From Haloarcula rubra (GTDB taxonomy: Archaea; Halobacteriota; Halobacteria; Halobacteriales; Haloarculaceae): a stretch of 64,000 nucleotides of DNA. The first letter of the stretch is position 1. Each line of letters opens with the position of its first letter. Positions 27,169 to 36,029 of this stretch are shown in pieces. Below the pieces are notes generated by a model. The model did not search any database. It was not told the DNA's origin and saw only the letters and a list, made by a program, of their open reading frames with translations. The position numbers and the translations under genes are program-made. Location of the stretch: assembly GCF_019599465.1 (NCBI RefSeq), contig NZ_RKLR01000005.1:62001-126000 (forward strand), given 5' to 3'.

Positions 27169-27789
27169 ATGGGAGTCCTCGAGAACAAAGCCCGCGCGCG
27201 GACGTTCTACAAGTATCTCTCGAAGGTGTACGATACCATCAACCCATTCATCTGGGACGAGCGGATGCGTGACGAGGCCATCGAGATGCTGGACCTGACC
27301 CCCGAGGACCGCGTTCTGGACGTCGGCTGTGGCACCGGCTTCGCCACCGAAGGACTGCTCCAGCACGTCGACACCGTGTACGGACTCGACCAGAGCCCCC
27401 ACCAACTCTCGAAGGCCTACCAGAAGTTCGGCAAACACGGGGACGTGCGGTTCCACATGGGCGACGCCGAACGGCTCCCGTTCAAAGACGATAGCTTCGA
27501 CGTCGTCTGGTCGTCGGGCTCTATCGAGTACTGGCCCAACCCCGTCGACGCGCTCGAAGAGTGTCGCCGCATCACGAAACCCGGCGGCAAGGTTCTCATC
27601 GTCGGCCCGGACTACCCCAACTCCTCCATCTTCCAGAAGGTTGCCGACGCCATCATGCTGTTCTACGACGAGGCGGAGGCCGACCGGATGTTCGAGGCCG
27701 CCGGCTACGAGGAGTTCGAACACCACATCCAGCAGTCCCGACCCGGTAGTCCGCGGGCGATTACGACCATCGCCGACGTGCCGGAGTAG
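27169..27789 (+). CDS. SAM-dependent methyltransferase (UbiE/MPBQ-type)
   Basis: A 206-residue class I methyltransferase. Motif I is VLDVGCGTGFATEGL (around residues 47-61), the acidic end of strand 2 is VYGLDQS, and the ADRMFEAAGYEEFEHH end is near the C-terminus. GDAERLPFKDDSFDVVWSSG is typical of UbiE/MenG and methylated-quinol enzymes. A role in methylating menaquinone or another isoprenoid quinone is the best guess. The N-terminal NKARARTFYKYLSKVYDTIN fits that group. The TATA-like GAATTATGA is about 30 bases upstream. The last 18 codons are echoed in a second copy 173 bases downstream. Confidence 0.88.
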   Translation: MGVLENKARARTFYKYLSKVYDTINPFIWDERMRDEAIEMLDLTPEDRVLDVGCGTGFATEGLLQHVDTVYGLDQSPHQLSKAYQKFGKHGDVRFHMGDAERLPFKDDSFDVVWSSGSIEYWPNPVDALEECRRITKPGGKVLIVGPDYPNSSIFQKVADAIMLFYDEAEADRMFEAAGYEEFEHHIQQSRPGSPRAITTIADVPE

Positions 27790-27814
27790 GCCGATTGGCC
27801 GACGTGACTGGCCC

Positions 27815-27854
27815 GAGACGAGCGAAGCGAGTCTCGCTTTTTCGCCCACGTTTT
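27815..27854 (+). terminator. Hairpin plus two T tracts after the methyltransferase
   Basis: GAGAC (27815-27819) can pair with GTCTC (27831-27835), with an inner GC pair and tandem G-A mismatches. It is followed by TTTTT (27838-27842) and a second TTTTT (27851-27855 region). This resembles an intrinsic or T-rich archaeal terminator. A second perfect hairpin, GGTGGCC/GGCCACC, follows at 27865-27881. Confidence 0.6.
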
Positions 27855-27905
27855 TGCCGTGAGTGGTGGCCGCAGGCCACCCGAACGGGAAAAAAGGTGG
27901 TCTGG

Positions 27906-27962
27906 CAGTCTCGGCCGGGCAGTCCACGCGCGATTACGACCATCGCCGACGTGCCGGAGTAG
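27906..27962 (+). pseudogene. Orphan 3' end of a second methyltransferase copy
   Basis: The 19 codons here encode QSRPGSPRAITTIADVPE and a stop, the same peptide as the end of the intact methyltransferase (27733-27789). The first nine codons differ at seven silent third positions, while the last 11 codons are identical in DNA. Similarity continues about 20 bases past the stop codon with a small insertion, but stops abruptly at 27905 upstream. It is therefore the cut-off tail of a diverged homologue and not a recent tandem slip. Confidence 0.75.
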
Positions 27963-28026
27963 GTCGACGTTGCCGATTGGTCGGTCTCGTTCATCGGGCA
28001 GTTACGACCCGGTTACCAACCGGTGA

Positions 28027-29271
28027 CTACCGTGCCGGCACGGTGACCGACGTCCGGGTGCCGTCGGCGGCCGTCACTGTCACCGTGTACTGCCCGCGCG
28101 GTTCGACGGTCCAGAGGACGCCGTCGGCCCCGCTGGCACCGACGCGGTGGCCGTCGACGTGCACGGTCACTCCGACCGGCGACCCGGTCTCGTTGTTCGT
28201 GGCCGAGACGTAGAGGGGGCCGGTCTGATACGCTCGCTGGACCTGCAAGCGGAGCGACCCGTTGACCGCCTGCTGGGAGTCGGTGGGCTGGACGGTCGCC
28301 AACTGGCGGTGCTGGAGTTCGTAGAAGACGTTCGTCGTCCCGCCGTCGAGGTAGGCAGTGAGTCTGCCGGTGGGGTGATTGGCGGTCAGTTCGTAGATAC
28401 CGGAGGTGCCGTAGTACGTGAAACTCGGCCGCTGGCGCTCGTAGAGCCACGTGTACAGTTCCGAGGCGCGGTTGTCGGCCAGGTCGAGACGGTTCGTATC
28501 CTCGGAGGTCCCCTCGACGAACTGGTCGGGTTCCGTCGGTCGCCGCTCGCTGCCGAGATACGTCTCGCGGACGTACGCGTCGTCGTCGACGGTCGCGAGC
28601 ATGTACCCCTCCGTGGCGCCTTCGACGTACACGACGCTCGGGTCGGCGGCACCCGCGACGCTCGCGCGCACCTGCTCGCTGACCGGCCCGTGCAGTAGCT
28701 GTAAGTTCCCCTCGACGTTTCGCAGACGAGTCTCCATGCCGCTGGTCATCGAGTAGTCGGGTTCGAGTTGCTGGGCCGACGAGATGCGGTCGAGCGTGTC
28801 GAGCAGGACGCGTGACTCCGCGTCGACGAGCACGCGGACGCGGAGCAGTTCGCTCTCGGATATCTCGCCCGCGGCGTAGCGACGGACGGCCGTCTGCTGG
28901 CGTCGTTGGAGCTGGGCCGCCTTGGTTTCGGCGTCCGACATCGTTTCGCGGACGAGTTGCCGTCGTTCGAACTCCGAGTCGGCACGCCGGAACCGCTTCT
29001 CGAACGCCGACGCCTCGTGACGCTGGTGGAGCTGTCGGGACCCGGCCGCCACCGCCGTGCTGACGTCGACGCCGGTCTCGTTGAACCCGGACGACTGAAC
29101 CTCGCTGGAGGGGATGGCGAGGTGGTTCGTCGTGTTCGGAATCGGAGTTATACGCGGAGAGACTGACGTCTCCTGAACCGACTGCGCCGGCGTCGCGTCC
29201 CAGGCAGCGGCGGGGGCCGCCGTCGCACTGGCCAACAGCAGTGCGACGAGGAGGGCAGGGAGGACTCGCAT
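28027..29271 (-). CDS. Secreted haloarchaeal protein of unknown function (DUF7096-like)
   Basis: A 414-residue protein with a signal peptide (residues 1-24, ending AAPAAAW). A long helical region with the pattern SAFEKRFRRADSEFERRQLV and AETKAAQLQRRQQTAVRRYA follows at about 90-170. The C-terminal third is beta-rich and ends in an Ig-like module (SPVGVTVHVDGHRVG, then WTVEPRGQYTVTV). N-glycosylation sequons are present. I recall related haloarchaeal proteins under DUF7096/DUF7094. The ATG at 29271 is used; two GTG codons precede it. The gene is divergent from a membrane-anchored regulator, with 154 bp between them. Confidence 0.72.
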   Translation of the reverse strand: MRVLPALLVALLLASATAAPAAAWDATPAQSVQETSVSPRITPIPNTTNHLAIPSSEVQSSGFNETGVDVSTAVAAGSRQLHQRHEASAFEKRFRRADSEFERRQLVRETMSDAETKAAQLQRRQQTAVRRYAAGEISESELLRVRVLVDAESRVLLDTLDRISSAQQLEPDYSMTSGMETRLRNVEGNLQLLHGPVSEQVRASVAGAADPSVVYVEGATEGYMLATVDDDAYVRETYLGSERRPTEPDQFVEGTSEDTNRLDLADNRASELYTWLYERQRPSFTYYGTSGIYELTANHPTGRLTAYLDGGTTNVFYELQHRQLATVQPTDSQQAVNGSLRLQVQRAYQTGPLYVSATNNETGSPVGVTVHVDGHRVGASGADGVLWTVEPRGQYTVTVTAADGTRTSVTVPAR

Positions 29272-29425
29272 CACCACCGGGTTGATGGTGAGAGTACAAA
29301 AATCCCCCTATTGCTCTAGCACGGATAGACGGCAGAGAGGCCGCGAAACGTTTCAAAAAGGGTGCTGACGTTTTATTCTCGGATGGAAAGGGTTTTGCCG
29401 ACGGACTGAGCATCCACGTGTGGAA

Positions 29426-30556
29426 ATGTCCTCGCGGATATCCGCCGCCCTCCTCGTCGTCCTCGTCGCGGCGCTCGCGACGACGTCGGTCGCAGCGACG
29501 CCCGCCCTACAGAGCGGCGTCGCCGCCTCGCAGACGACGGCGACCGAGACCCCGACGCCGGTCACCGAGAACACCACGTTCTACCTCCAGTTACAGCGGA
29601 ACGGCGACGCGCGTTGGACGGTCACGGACACGTACGCGCTCGACGACCAGAACGACACGGAGGCCTTCGAAGAACTCGCCCAGCAGTACGTCGACGGCGA
29701 GGCCGATACCGGGTGGGAGACGGCGTTCCGGGAGGCAAACGAGGCCGCGACGGCGGCGACGGGCCGCGAGATGAACATCACCGGGATGAACAAGGACTAC
29801 GTCGTCAACGAGCAGCGCGGGACCCTCGTGCTCGAGTTCACGTGGGAGAACTTCGCCACGGTCGAAGACGGCCGTCTCGTCATCGACGACGCGTTCGATA
29901 CGCCCAGCGGGACGTGGCTCGGCAGTCTCACGGCGAACCAGACGCTCGTCATCTCGGCACCGGCGGGCTACGGCGTCCAGAGTTCGCCCCCGACGATGGG
30001 CGTCCAGAACGGCGAACTCCGGTTCGTCGGCCCCCGGACGTTCGAACCCGGCTACCTCGAAATCGTCTACACCGGCGACGACGAGACGTCGGTCCCGGGG
30101 ACCGAGGAGACGCCGGGCGGTGGGTTGCTCGGTGACCCGCCGCTGTGGATAGGGGCCGCCCTGATGCTCGTCATCGGGCTCGTGGTGGCCGCGAGGTACA
30201 TCGACCGGGACGGCGACGTGCCGGCGGCCGGTGCGGCGAGTACGACCGGCGACGGCGGTTCGGACGCGGGGACCGCCGAGGCGACCAACGGTGCGTCGGC
30301 GGAGTCGACCGACGCGGCGGAGGATGACGTCGACCTCACCCTGCTGAGCGACGAGGAGCGCGTCGAGCACCTCCTCGAACAGAACGGCGGCCGGATGAAG
30401 CAGGCCCGCATCGTCAAGGAGACCGGGTGGTCGAACGCGAAGGTGTCGCAACTGCTCTCGGCGATGGACGAGGACGACCGCATCGACAAGCTCCGTATCG
30501 GCCGCGAGAACCTCATCTCCTTCCCCGACGAGGACGTCACCGAGATAGACGAGTAG
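29426..30556 (+). CDS. Membrane-anchored winged-helix regulator with extracytoplasmic sensor
   Basis: A 376-residue protein with three parts. A signal peptide (1-24) leads to an extracytoplasmic domain (about 30-235) with the segments NTTFYLQLQRNGDARWTVTD and FEPGYLEIVYTGDD. One membrane helix follows (WIGAALMLVIGLVVAARYI, about 239-258). After an acidic Ala/Thr linker comes a cytoplasmic winged helix at about 305-370 with VEHLLEQNGGRMKQARIVKE and SNAKVSQLLSAMDEDD. Such proteins (I recall DUF7345/DUF7343) are thought to pass an outside signal to DNA-binding domains. ATG 29426 is preferred to the GTG two codons upstream. The divergent secreted protein is a natural candidate partner or target. 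Confidence 0.85.
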   Translation: MSSRISAALLVVLVAALATTSVAATPALQSGVAASQTTATETPTPVTENTTFYLQLQRNGDARWTVTDTYALDDQNDTEAFEELAQQYVDGEADTGWETAFREANEAATAATGREMNITGMNKDYVVNEQRGTLVLEFTWENFATVEDGRLVIDDAFDTPSGTWLGSLTANQTLVISAPAGYGVQSSPPTMGVQNGELRFVGPRTFEPGYLEIVYTGDDETSVPGTEETPGGGLLGDPPLWIGAALMLVIGLVVAARYIDRDGDVPAAGAASTTGDGGSDAGTAEATNGASAESTDAAEDDVDLTLLSDEERVEHLLEQNGGRMKQARIVKETGWSNAKVSQLLSAMDEDDRIDKLRIGRENLISFPDEDVTEIDE

Positions 30557-30627
30557 TCGGGGTAAACCCCAGCTCAGTGGTTTCTGGTTCGGAAACGTTT
30601 ATTCGCCGTGCGGCCCCACTGCGTGGT

Positions 30628-31419
30628 ATGAAAATACTTGTCACGGTGAAGGAGGTGGCAGACGTCGACGACGAGTTCGAGATAGACGGACTCGGTATCG
30701 ACGACCGCTACGTCACGTACGACCTCAACGAGTGGGACGACTACGCCGTCGAGGCGGCCGTCCAGATACAGGAGGCCGGCGAGGACGTCGAAGTCGTGGC
30801 CGTGACCATCGGTGACACCGACACCGAAGACACGATTCGGCAGGCGCTGGCGAAGGGGGCCGACCGCGCGGTCCGCGTGTGGGACGACGCACTCGCGGCG
30901 GCGGGACTGCTGGACCCCGAGACGAAAGCTCGGCTTATCGCCGCCGTGGCCGCCGAGGAGGACCCCGACCTCGTACTCACCGGCGTACAGTCGGCCGACG
31001 ACGGGTTCGGTGCGACCGGCGTGACGCTGGCCGAACACCTCGGCTTCGAGTGGGCGGCCGTCGTCAACGACCTCGACCTCGACCGCGAGGCCGGCGTCGC
31101 ACACGTCCACCGCGAACTGGAGGGCGGTGTCGAGGAACTGACCGACGTGGAACTCCCGGCGGTGCTGACCATCCAGACCGGCATCAACGAGCCACGCTAC
31201 GCCAGCCTCCGCGGCATCCGGCAGGCCCAGAGCAAGGAACTGGCCGAGTACACGCTCGCCGACCTCGGCCTCACGGCGGCCGACATCGAGAGTCCGCTGG
31301 AACAGACCGACCTCTACGAACCCGAGAGCGAGGGCGACGCGACGGTGTTCGAGGGGAGCGCCGAGGAGACGGCCAGCGAGTTGGCCGGGCTACTCCGCGA
31401 GAAGGGGGTGGGGAGCTGA
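30628..31419 (+). CDS. etfB: Electron transfer flavoprotein subunit beta
   Basis: A 263-residue FixA/EtfB-type subunit. It begins MKILVTVKEVADVDDEF and has the AMP/FAD-contacting segment DDGFGATGVTLAEHLGF and the ETF-beta signature near LRGIRQAQSKELAEYTLADL. With EtfA it carries electrons from acyl-CoA or other dehydrogenases to a quinone reductase. ATG 30628 is chosen because the TATA-like ACGTTTATTC lies about 28 bases upstream and the product matches the family N-terminus. It overlaps etfA by one base (TGATG). Confidence 0.95.
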   Translation: MKILVTVKEVADVDDEFEIDGLGIDDRYVTYDLNEWDDYAVEAAVQIQEAGEDVEVVAVTIGDTDTEDTIRQALAKGADRAVRVWDDALAAAGLLDPETKARLIAAVAAEEDPDLVLTGVQSADDGFGATGVTLAEHLGFEWAAVVNDLDLDREAGVAHVHRELEGGVEELTDVELPAVLTIQTGINEPRYASLRGIRQAQSKELAEYTLADLGLTAADIESPLEQTDLYEPESEGDATVFEGSAEETASELAGLLREKGVGS

Positions 31420-32369
31420 TGACGGTCCTCACCGTCGCGGAACATCGCCGGGGCGAACTGCGCGACGTGAGCCTCGAACTACTGACCGCGGGCCGCGAAC
31501 TGGCCGACGCGACCGGCGGCGAACTGCACACGGCCGTCGTCGGCGGCGACGTCGAGGCGTTCGCCGAGCGACTGGACCGCGAGGGCGTCGACGCGATACA
31601 CACCGTCGACGAGGGCGAGGAGTTCAACCACGACGTGTACACACAGGTCGTGCACCAACTGGCCGACGCCGTCGACGCCGACCTGCTCGTCGTGCCGAAC
31701 AGCGTCAACGGCCTCGACTACGCGCCCGCGGTGGCCAGCCGCCTCGACTGGCCGCTGGTGACCGACGTCGTCGACCTCAGCTACGACGACGAACTCACGG
31801 CGACCCGCGAACTGTACGGGTCGAAGGTCGAGACGACCATCGACGTCCACGCCGACCGAGCGGCGGTGACGGTCCGACCCGCCGAGTGGCCGGCCGCCGA
31901 GGGGACCGGCGACGCGACCGTCGACGCGTTCGACGCCGACGTCGACGAGTCGGCGGTCCGGTCGACGGTCACCGGGTTCGAAGAGGTCGGTGGCGGCGAG
32001 GTGGACATCACCGACGCCGACGTCCTCGTCTCGGTCGGCCGCGGTATCGAGGAGGAGGAGAACCTCAACCTCATTTTCGACCTCGCGGAGGCGCTGGACG
32101 CGACGGTGTCGGCCTCCCGGCCGCTCATCGACAACGGGTGGCTGGCGAAGGACCGGCAGGTCGGGCAGTCGGGGAAGGTCGTCACGCCCGACGTGTACAT
32201 CGCCATCGGCATCTCAGGGGCGGTCCAGCACGTCGCCGGCATGAAGGGCAGCGACACCATCGTCGCCATCAACACCGACCCCAACGCGCCCATCTTCGAC
32301 ATCGCCGACTACGGTATCCAGGACGACCTGTTCGAGGTCGTCCCCGCGCTCATCGAGGAGTTCCAGTAG
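31419..32369 (+). CDS. etfA: Electron transfer flavoprotein subunit alpha
   Basis: A 316-residue FixB/EtfA-type subunit. The C-terminal FAD domain is complete: [36 protein letters not shown], then [20 protein letters not shown] and [17 protein letters not shown]. It forms the heterodimer with EtfB. No fixC or fixX quinone reductase follows in this window, so the electron acceptor must be encoded elsewhere. Start overlap with etfB shows coupled translation. Confidence 0.95.
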   Translation: MTVLTVAEHRRGELRDVSLELLTAGRELADATGGELHTAVVGGDVEAFAERLDREGVDAIHTVDEGEEFNHDVYTQVVHQLADAVDADLLVVPNSVNGLDYAPAVASRLDWPLVTDVVDLSYDDELTATRELYGSKVETTIDVHADRAAVTVRPAEWPAAEGTGDATVDAFDADVDESAVRSTVTGFEEVGGGEVDITDADVLVSVGRGIEEEENLNLIFDLAEALDATVSASRPLIDNGWLAKDRQVGQSGKVVTPDVYIAIGISGAVQHVAGMKGSDTIVAINTDPNAPIFDIADYGIQDDLFEVVPALIEEFQ

Positions 32370-32384
32370 TCCGCGCCGGCGGTC

Positions 32385-33263
32385 TCAGTCGCCGGTCGCC
32401 TCGCGTTCGACCTGTACCGACCCGGACAGTTCGCGGCCGGACGGAGGTGCGAGTATGAGGCCCTCCTCGTCGAACCGCCGTTTCACTCGGCGGCGGAAAT
32501 CGGAGCGGACGTCGGCGACACCGCCGCGCGCCGGGTCGTCGATCCAGAACTCCGCTTGTACCGTGATGGCGTCGGGCCCGAGGTCGAGGATTCGGGTGGT
32601 CGGTTCCGGGTCCGTGACGACGCGGTCGTGGTTCCCGGCCACGTCGCGCACCGCGAACAGCGCACGTTCGGTGTCCTCCTCGTAGGCCACCTGCATCTGT
32701 TCGGTGACTCGGTACGTATCCCGACCGAACGGCCGGACCAGCGCGTTCGTCGTCAGTTCCGTGTTCGGGACGGTGATAGTCTCGTTGTTCGGCGACCGGA
32801 CCCGCGTCACCCGGAAGTCTACGGCCTCGACGACGCCCTCGCCACCCGGCCACGAAATCCAGTCACCGACGTTGAAATCGGGGTCGGCGACCAGAAAGAA
32901 GCCGCTGACCAGCGACCCCAGCACTTCCTGTCCGGCGACGCCGAACGCGAAGGTGAGCGCGGCGACGAGGATAGCCGAGTCCGTCGAGAGGAGGACGTCG
33001 CCGTGCCCCGCGCCGACTAGCCCGACGAAGCCCGCGAGTCCGACGAGCGTGACCTGCAGGTACGTCTCCATCGCAGTCACCAGCGTCGGGTTGTTCTTGT
33101 TCCGAGAACGAACGACCCGGATGACGACCGGCACGACCAACACTCGACCCAGCAGATAGACGGCACCTGTCACCGCGAGGAAGACGAAAACCTCAGTGAT
33201 ACTCTGACTGTAATCCAGCACCGAATCGGGAAGCCAACTCGGTGGGCGCAACTGAGCGACCAT
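32385..33263 (-). CDS. Small-conductance mechanosensitive channel (MscS family)
   Basis: A 292-residue channel protein with three membrane helices (about 18-40, 60-85 and 95-120). The pore-lining helix includes LTFAFGVAGQEVLGSLVSGF, and the beta domain shows the MscS signature SPNNETITVPNTELTTN. The C-terminal alpha/beta domain is present. Such channels release solutes on hypo-osmotic shock, which a halophile needs when salinity falls. ATG 33263 is chosen over an upstream start because a TATA-like GGCTTTTCC lies about 26 bases upstream. Confidence 0.92.
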   Translation of the reverse strand: MVAQLRPPSWLPDSVLDYSQSITEVFVFLAVTGAVYLLGRVLVVPVVIRVVRSRNKNNPTLVTAMETYLQVTLVGLAGFVGLVGAGHGDVLLSTDSAILVAALTFAFGVAGQEVLGSLVSGFFLVADPDFNVGDWISWPGGEGVVEAVDFRVTRVRSPNNETITVPNTELTTNALVRPFGRDTYRVTEQMQVAYEEDTERALFAVRDVAGNHDRVVTDPEPTTRILDLGPDAITVQAEFWIDDPARGGVADVRSDFRRRVKRRFDEEGLILAPPSGRELSGSVQVEREATGD

Positions 33264-33528
33264 ACGGTCCGAAGACACGCGCGCCGGAAAAGCCCACAGA
33301 CACGGACGGACCGCTCGTCGGGTGTCGAGCAGGACCACGACAGGCGTGATGGCCCCCCAGCCAGTCGCTCGAGCGGTTCAGTCGACTCTCGACGGTCCGG
33401 TACCGAGAGTCCCCTGTCGATAGTGAAGGTTGGGAGACCGAGTCCTTCGATACGTCTCCGATTACCGTGACGACGAGCAGGGAAGCGGGTCGTCAGGTAC
33501 TTTTTCGGGAGGTCCTAACTGGTACCTA
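33264..33528. other. 265-base divergent intergenic region
   Basis: It separates mscS from the isoprenyl diphosphate synthase. It contains the mscS element (33285-33293) and TACTTTTTC about 27 bases before the synthase ATG. No coding or RNA feature was recognised. Confidence 0.4.
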
Positions 33529-34371
33529 ATGGAGTATCTGGAGCGGCGTCGTGACCGCGTCGAGGAGCGACTGGAGGCGGTCTTAGACGGTGTCGAACCG
33601 GAGGAACTCGCCGACGAGGTCCGTCACGTCGCGCTCTCGGGTGGGAAACGCGTGCGACCGACGGTGACGGTCCTCGTCTGCGAAGCGCTGGGTGGGGACC
33701 CCGCCGACGCCGTCGACTTCGCCGTCGGCATCGAACTGGTCCACAACGCCTCGCTGGTCATCGACGACATCATCGACGAGTCCGAGTTGCGCCGCGGCAC
33801 CCCGGCGGCGTGGGCGGAGTTCGGCCACGGTCCGGCCATCATCGCCTCGGACGGCCTGCTCGGAGAGGCCTTCGCCCTCTTCTCGGCCGACGAGCGGGCG
33901 ATGCAGACCGTCTCCGAGGCGATGGTCGAACTCGGCGAGGGCGAGGCGACGGAACTGGTCGCCCAGCCCACCAACGAGGAGGAGTACATGCAACTGGCCC
34001 GCCGGAAGACCGGCGCGTTGTTCCGGGCCGCCGCGGAACTGGGTGCCATCGCCGCCGACGCCGACGCCTACACCGTCGAGGCGATGGGCGAGTACGCCGA
34101 ACGCGTCGGCGTCGCCTTCCAGATGCGCGACGACGTGCTTGACGCGACGGCCGACGCCGAGACGCTGGGCAAGCCCACGGGCCACGACGCCGAGATGGAA
34201 CGGCCCTCACTGGTCGAGGTGACCGAACTGACCACCGAGGAGGCGAACGACCGTGCCCGCGCCGAGTCCGACGCCGCACTGGACGCCCTCTCGACGGTCA
34301 ACGCGCCGGACTCGCAGTCGATGGAGTACCTGCGCGACCTCGCGGAGTTCGTCGTCGTCCGCGAGCGGTGA
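33529..34371 (+). CDS. Isoprenyl diphosphate synthase (GGPP/FGPP synthase type)
   Basis: A 280-residue trans-prenyltransferase that joins isopentenyl units for archaeal lipids and quinones. The first aspartate-rich motif is DDIIDE (near residue 79), preceded by VHNASLVI; the second is RDDVLD near 203; GGKRVRP near residue 40 binds the pyrophosphate. All catalytic residues are present. The chain length (C20 or C25) cannot be set reliably by eye. The ATG at 33529 is used because TACTTTTTC lies 27 bases upstream; a longer frame exists but its first 33 residues are not family-like. UPF0200 follows after 68 bp. Confidence 0.93.
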   Translation: MEYLERRRDRVEERLEAVLDGVEPEELADEVRHVALSGGKRVRPTVTVLVCEALGGDPADAVDFAVGIELVHNASLVIDDIIDESELRRGTPAAWAEFGHGPAIIASDGLLGEAFALFSADERAMQTVSEAMVELGEGEATELVAQPTNEEEYMQLARRKTGALFRAAAELGAIAADADAYTVEAMGEYAERVGVAFQMRDDVLDATADAETLGKPTGHDAEMERPSLVEVTELTTEEANDRARAESDAALDALSTVNAPDSQSMEYLRDLAEFVVVRER

Positions 34372-34439
34372 CCGAGACGAGCAGACCGACGACTGCGAGA
34401 ACAGCAGGTCTTTAGCCCGCTGTCGACAAACCGCAGGCA

Positions 34440-35003
34440 ATGACAGTCATCGGTATCGTCGGGCTACCGGGCAGCGGCAAGAGCGAGGCGGCCAACGTCG
34501 CCGCCGACATGGGGGTGCCGGTCGTGACGATGGGCGACGTCATCCGCGAGGAGTGTCGTGAGCGGGGGTTAGACCCCGCGACCCACCACGGCGAAGTCGC
34601 GAAGGCCCTGCGCGAGGAGAACGGGCCGGGCGCCATCGCCGAGCGGTCGCTCCCGGTCATCGAACGCGAACGCGCCGACAGCGACACCGTCCTCGTCGAC
34701 GGCATCCGCTCGGACGTCGAAGTCGACGCCTTCCGCGACGCCTTCGGCGAGTCGTTCCTGCTCGTGAAAGTGGACGCCCCCTTCGAACTGCGCGCACAGC
34801 GACTCGACCTGCGCGGCCGTGACGCCGGCGGCGACGACGGCGGCGAGTCGCTGGCGGCCCGGGACGAACGGGAACTCGGCTTCGGCATGGGCGAGGCCAT
34901 GGACATGGCCGACCTCGAACTGGACAACACCGAGTCGCTGGCGGCCTTCCAGCGGAAAGTGCGTACGCTGTTGCGCGACGGCCCGGAGGCGGTCGACTCG
35001 TGA
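34440..35003 (+). CDS. UPF0200 AAA/adenylate-kinase-like NTPase
   Basis: A 187-residue P-loop nucleotide kinase-like protein. Its Walker A is GLPGSGKSEAAN (residues 8-19); VTMGDVIREECRERGL gives the lid-side pattern, and RLDLRGRDAG with an acidic loop follows near 120. Archaeal UPF0200 members were long annotated as dephospho-CoA kinase-like, but their substrate is unsettled. The stop overlaps the next start by 4 bases, making a coupled trio with the UPF0201 and HAD genes. Confidence 0.88.
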   Translation: MTVIGIVGLPGSGKSEAANVAADMGVPVVTMGDVIREECRERGLDPATHHGEVAKALREENGPGAIAERSLPVIERERADSDTVLVDGIRSDVEVDAFRDAFGESFLLVKVDAPFELRAQRLDLRGRDAGGDDGGESLAARDERELGFGMGEAMDMADLELDNTESLAAFQRKVRTLLRDGPEAVDS

Positions 35004-35416
35004 GCGCCGTGTACAGCGTCGACGTGTCCATCACGGCACCGGTCAACGACACCGAGGTGACCGCCCGCGTCGCCGACGCCATCCGAAACCTGTTCCCCGA
35101 GGCCGACCCCGTCCACCGCGAGGGGGAACTCGTCGCCGAGGTGCACACGATGGAGGGGTTCTCCGAGGAACTCCACCGCGCCGAGATTCTCGACACCGCG
35201 CGGTCCATCTTCTTCGACTCGCTCTCGGGAGACACCTTCGTGTTCGACCTGAAGAAGCAGGCGGCCTTCGAGGGCCGGGTCAACTTCGCCGTCGGCGACC
35301 CGTCGGAACTGGGCGACGTCCACGTCGAGGTCACCGTCCGGGAGCCCGACGCCGAGAGCTACGTCGACTACGTCGCGCCGCCGACGGAGGACGGCCAGCC
35401 CCTCGACCCCGAATGA
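35000..35416 (+). CDS. UPF0201 RNA-binding domain protein
   Basis: A 138-residue protein with a GTG start inside the overlap with the preceding stop codon. It shows the UPF0201 pattern: SVDVSITAPVNDTEVTARVA, then DAIRNLFPEADP, LDTARSIFFDS and GDTFVFDLKKQAAFEGRVNF. This family is described as RNA-binding and has been linked to exosome-type or translation functions. The last 20 residues are acidic and proline-rich. The UPF0200-UPF0201 pair is conserved in archaea, so their roles are probably linked. Confidence 0.87.
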   Translation: MSAVYSVDVSITAPVNDTEVTARVADAIRNLFPEADPVHREGELVAEVHTMEGFSEELHRAEILDTARSIFFDSLSGDTFVFDLKKQAAFEGRVNFAVGDPSELGDVHVEVTVREPDAESYVDYVAPPTEDGQPLDPE

Positions 35417-36027
35417 CGACCGCACTCTGTTTCGACCTCGACGGCACGCTGGTCCACTACACGCGCCCCTACGGCGACGTGGTGGAAGCCACCTTCGAGG
35501 CCCACGGCATCACCCACGACGACGACCTCGAAGCCGTCGGCCGGTCGGCCTACCAGCGCGCCTTCGACGGACTCGAACCAGACCCCCACCGCACGGCGAT
35601 GGCCGCCGTCGTCGCGGAGGCGGGCGTCGACGCCGACCCCGACGCGATGGTCGAGACGTTGCGCCGGAACGACTACGCCGCGACGGAGGTGCCCGACGCC
35701 GCCCGCGAGAGTCTGACCACGCTCGCCGAGGACAACCAACTCGCCGTCGTCACGAACGGGGTCCGGGACTGGCAGGTCGGGAAACTCGACCACCACGACC
35801 TGACCGACCTGTTCGACGTCGTCGTCGCCTCCTACGAGGCCGGGGCGCACAAGCCCGACGCCGCGCCGTTCGACCTCCTGCGCGAACGCCTGCCGGCCGA
35901 CGAGTACGTCATGGTCGGCGACGAGTACGAGGCCGACGTGGAGGGCGCTCGGGCCGCCGGGTTCGTCCCCATCCACTACGAGGAGGAGGGGCCGGACCTC
36001 TGGGCGACCATCGAGGCGTTGCTGTAG
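35413..36027 (+). CDS. HAD superfamily hydrolase
   Basis: A 204-residue phosphatase-fold enzyme. Motif I is CFDLDGTLV with nucleophile D8 and D10; motif II is VVTNGVR; motif III is the Lys in AHKPDAAPF; motif IV is MVGDEYEADVEGARAAG. The helical cap of about 65 residues lies between motifs I and II (C1 type). The substrate is a phosphorylated small molecule that cannot be named. The start overlaps the UPF0201 stop (ATGA). Confidence 0.92.
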   Translation: MTTALCFDLDGTLVHYTRPYGDVVEATFEAHGITHDDDLEAVGRSAYQRAFDGLEPDPHRTAMAAVVAEAGVDADPDAMVETLRRNDYAATEVPDAARESLTTLAEDNQLAVVTNGVRDWQVGKLDHHDLTDLFDVVVASYEAGAHKPDAAPFDLLRERLPADEYVMVGDEYEADVEGARAAGFVPIHYEEEGPDLWATIEALL

Positions 36028-36029
36028 GC

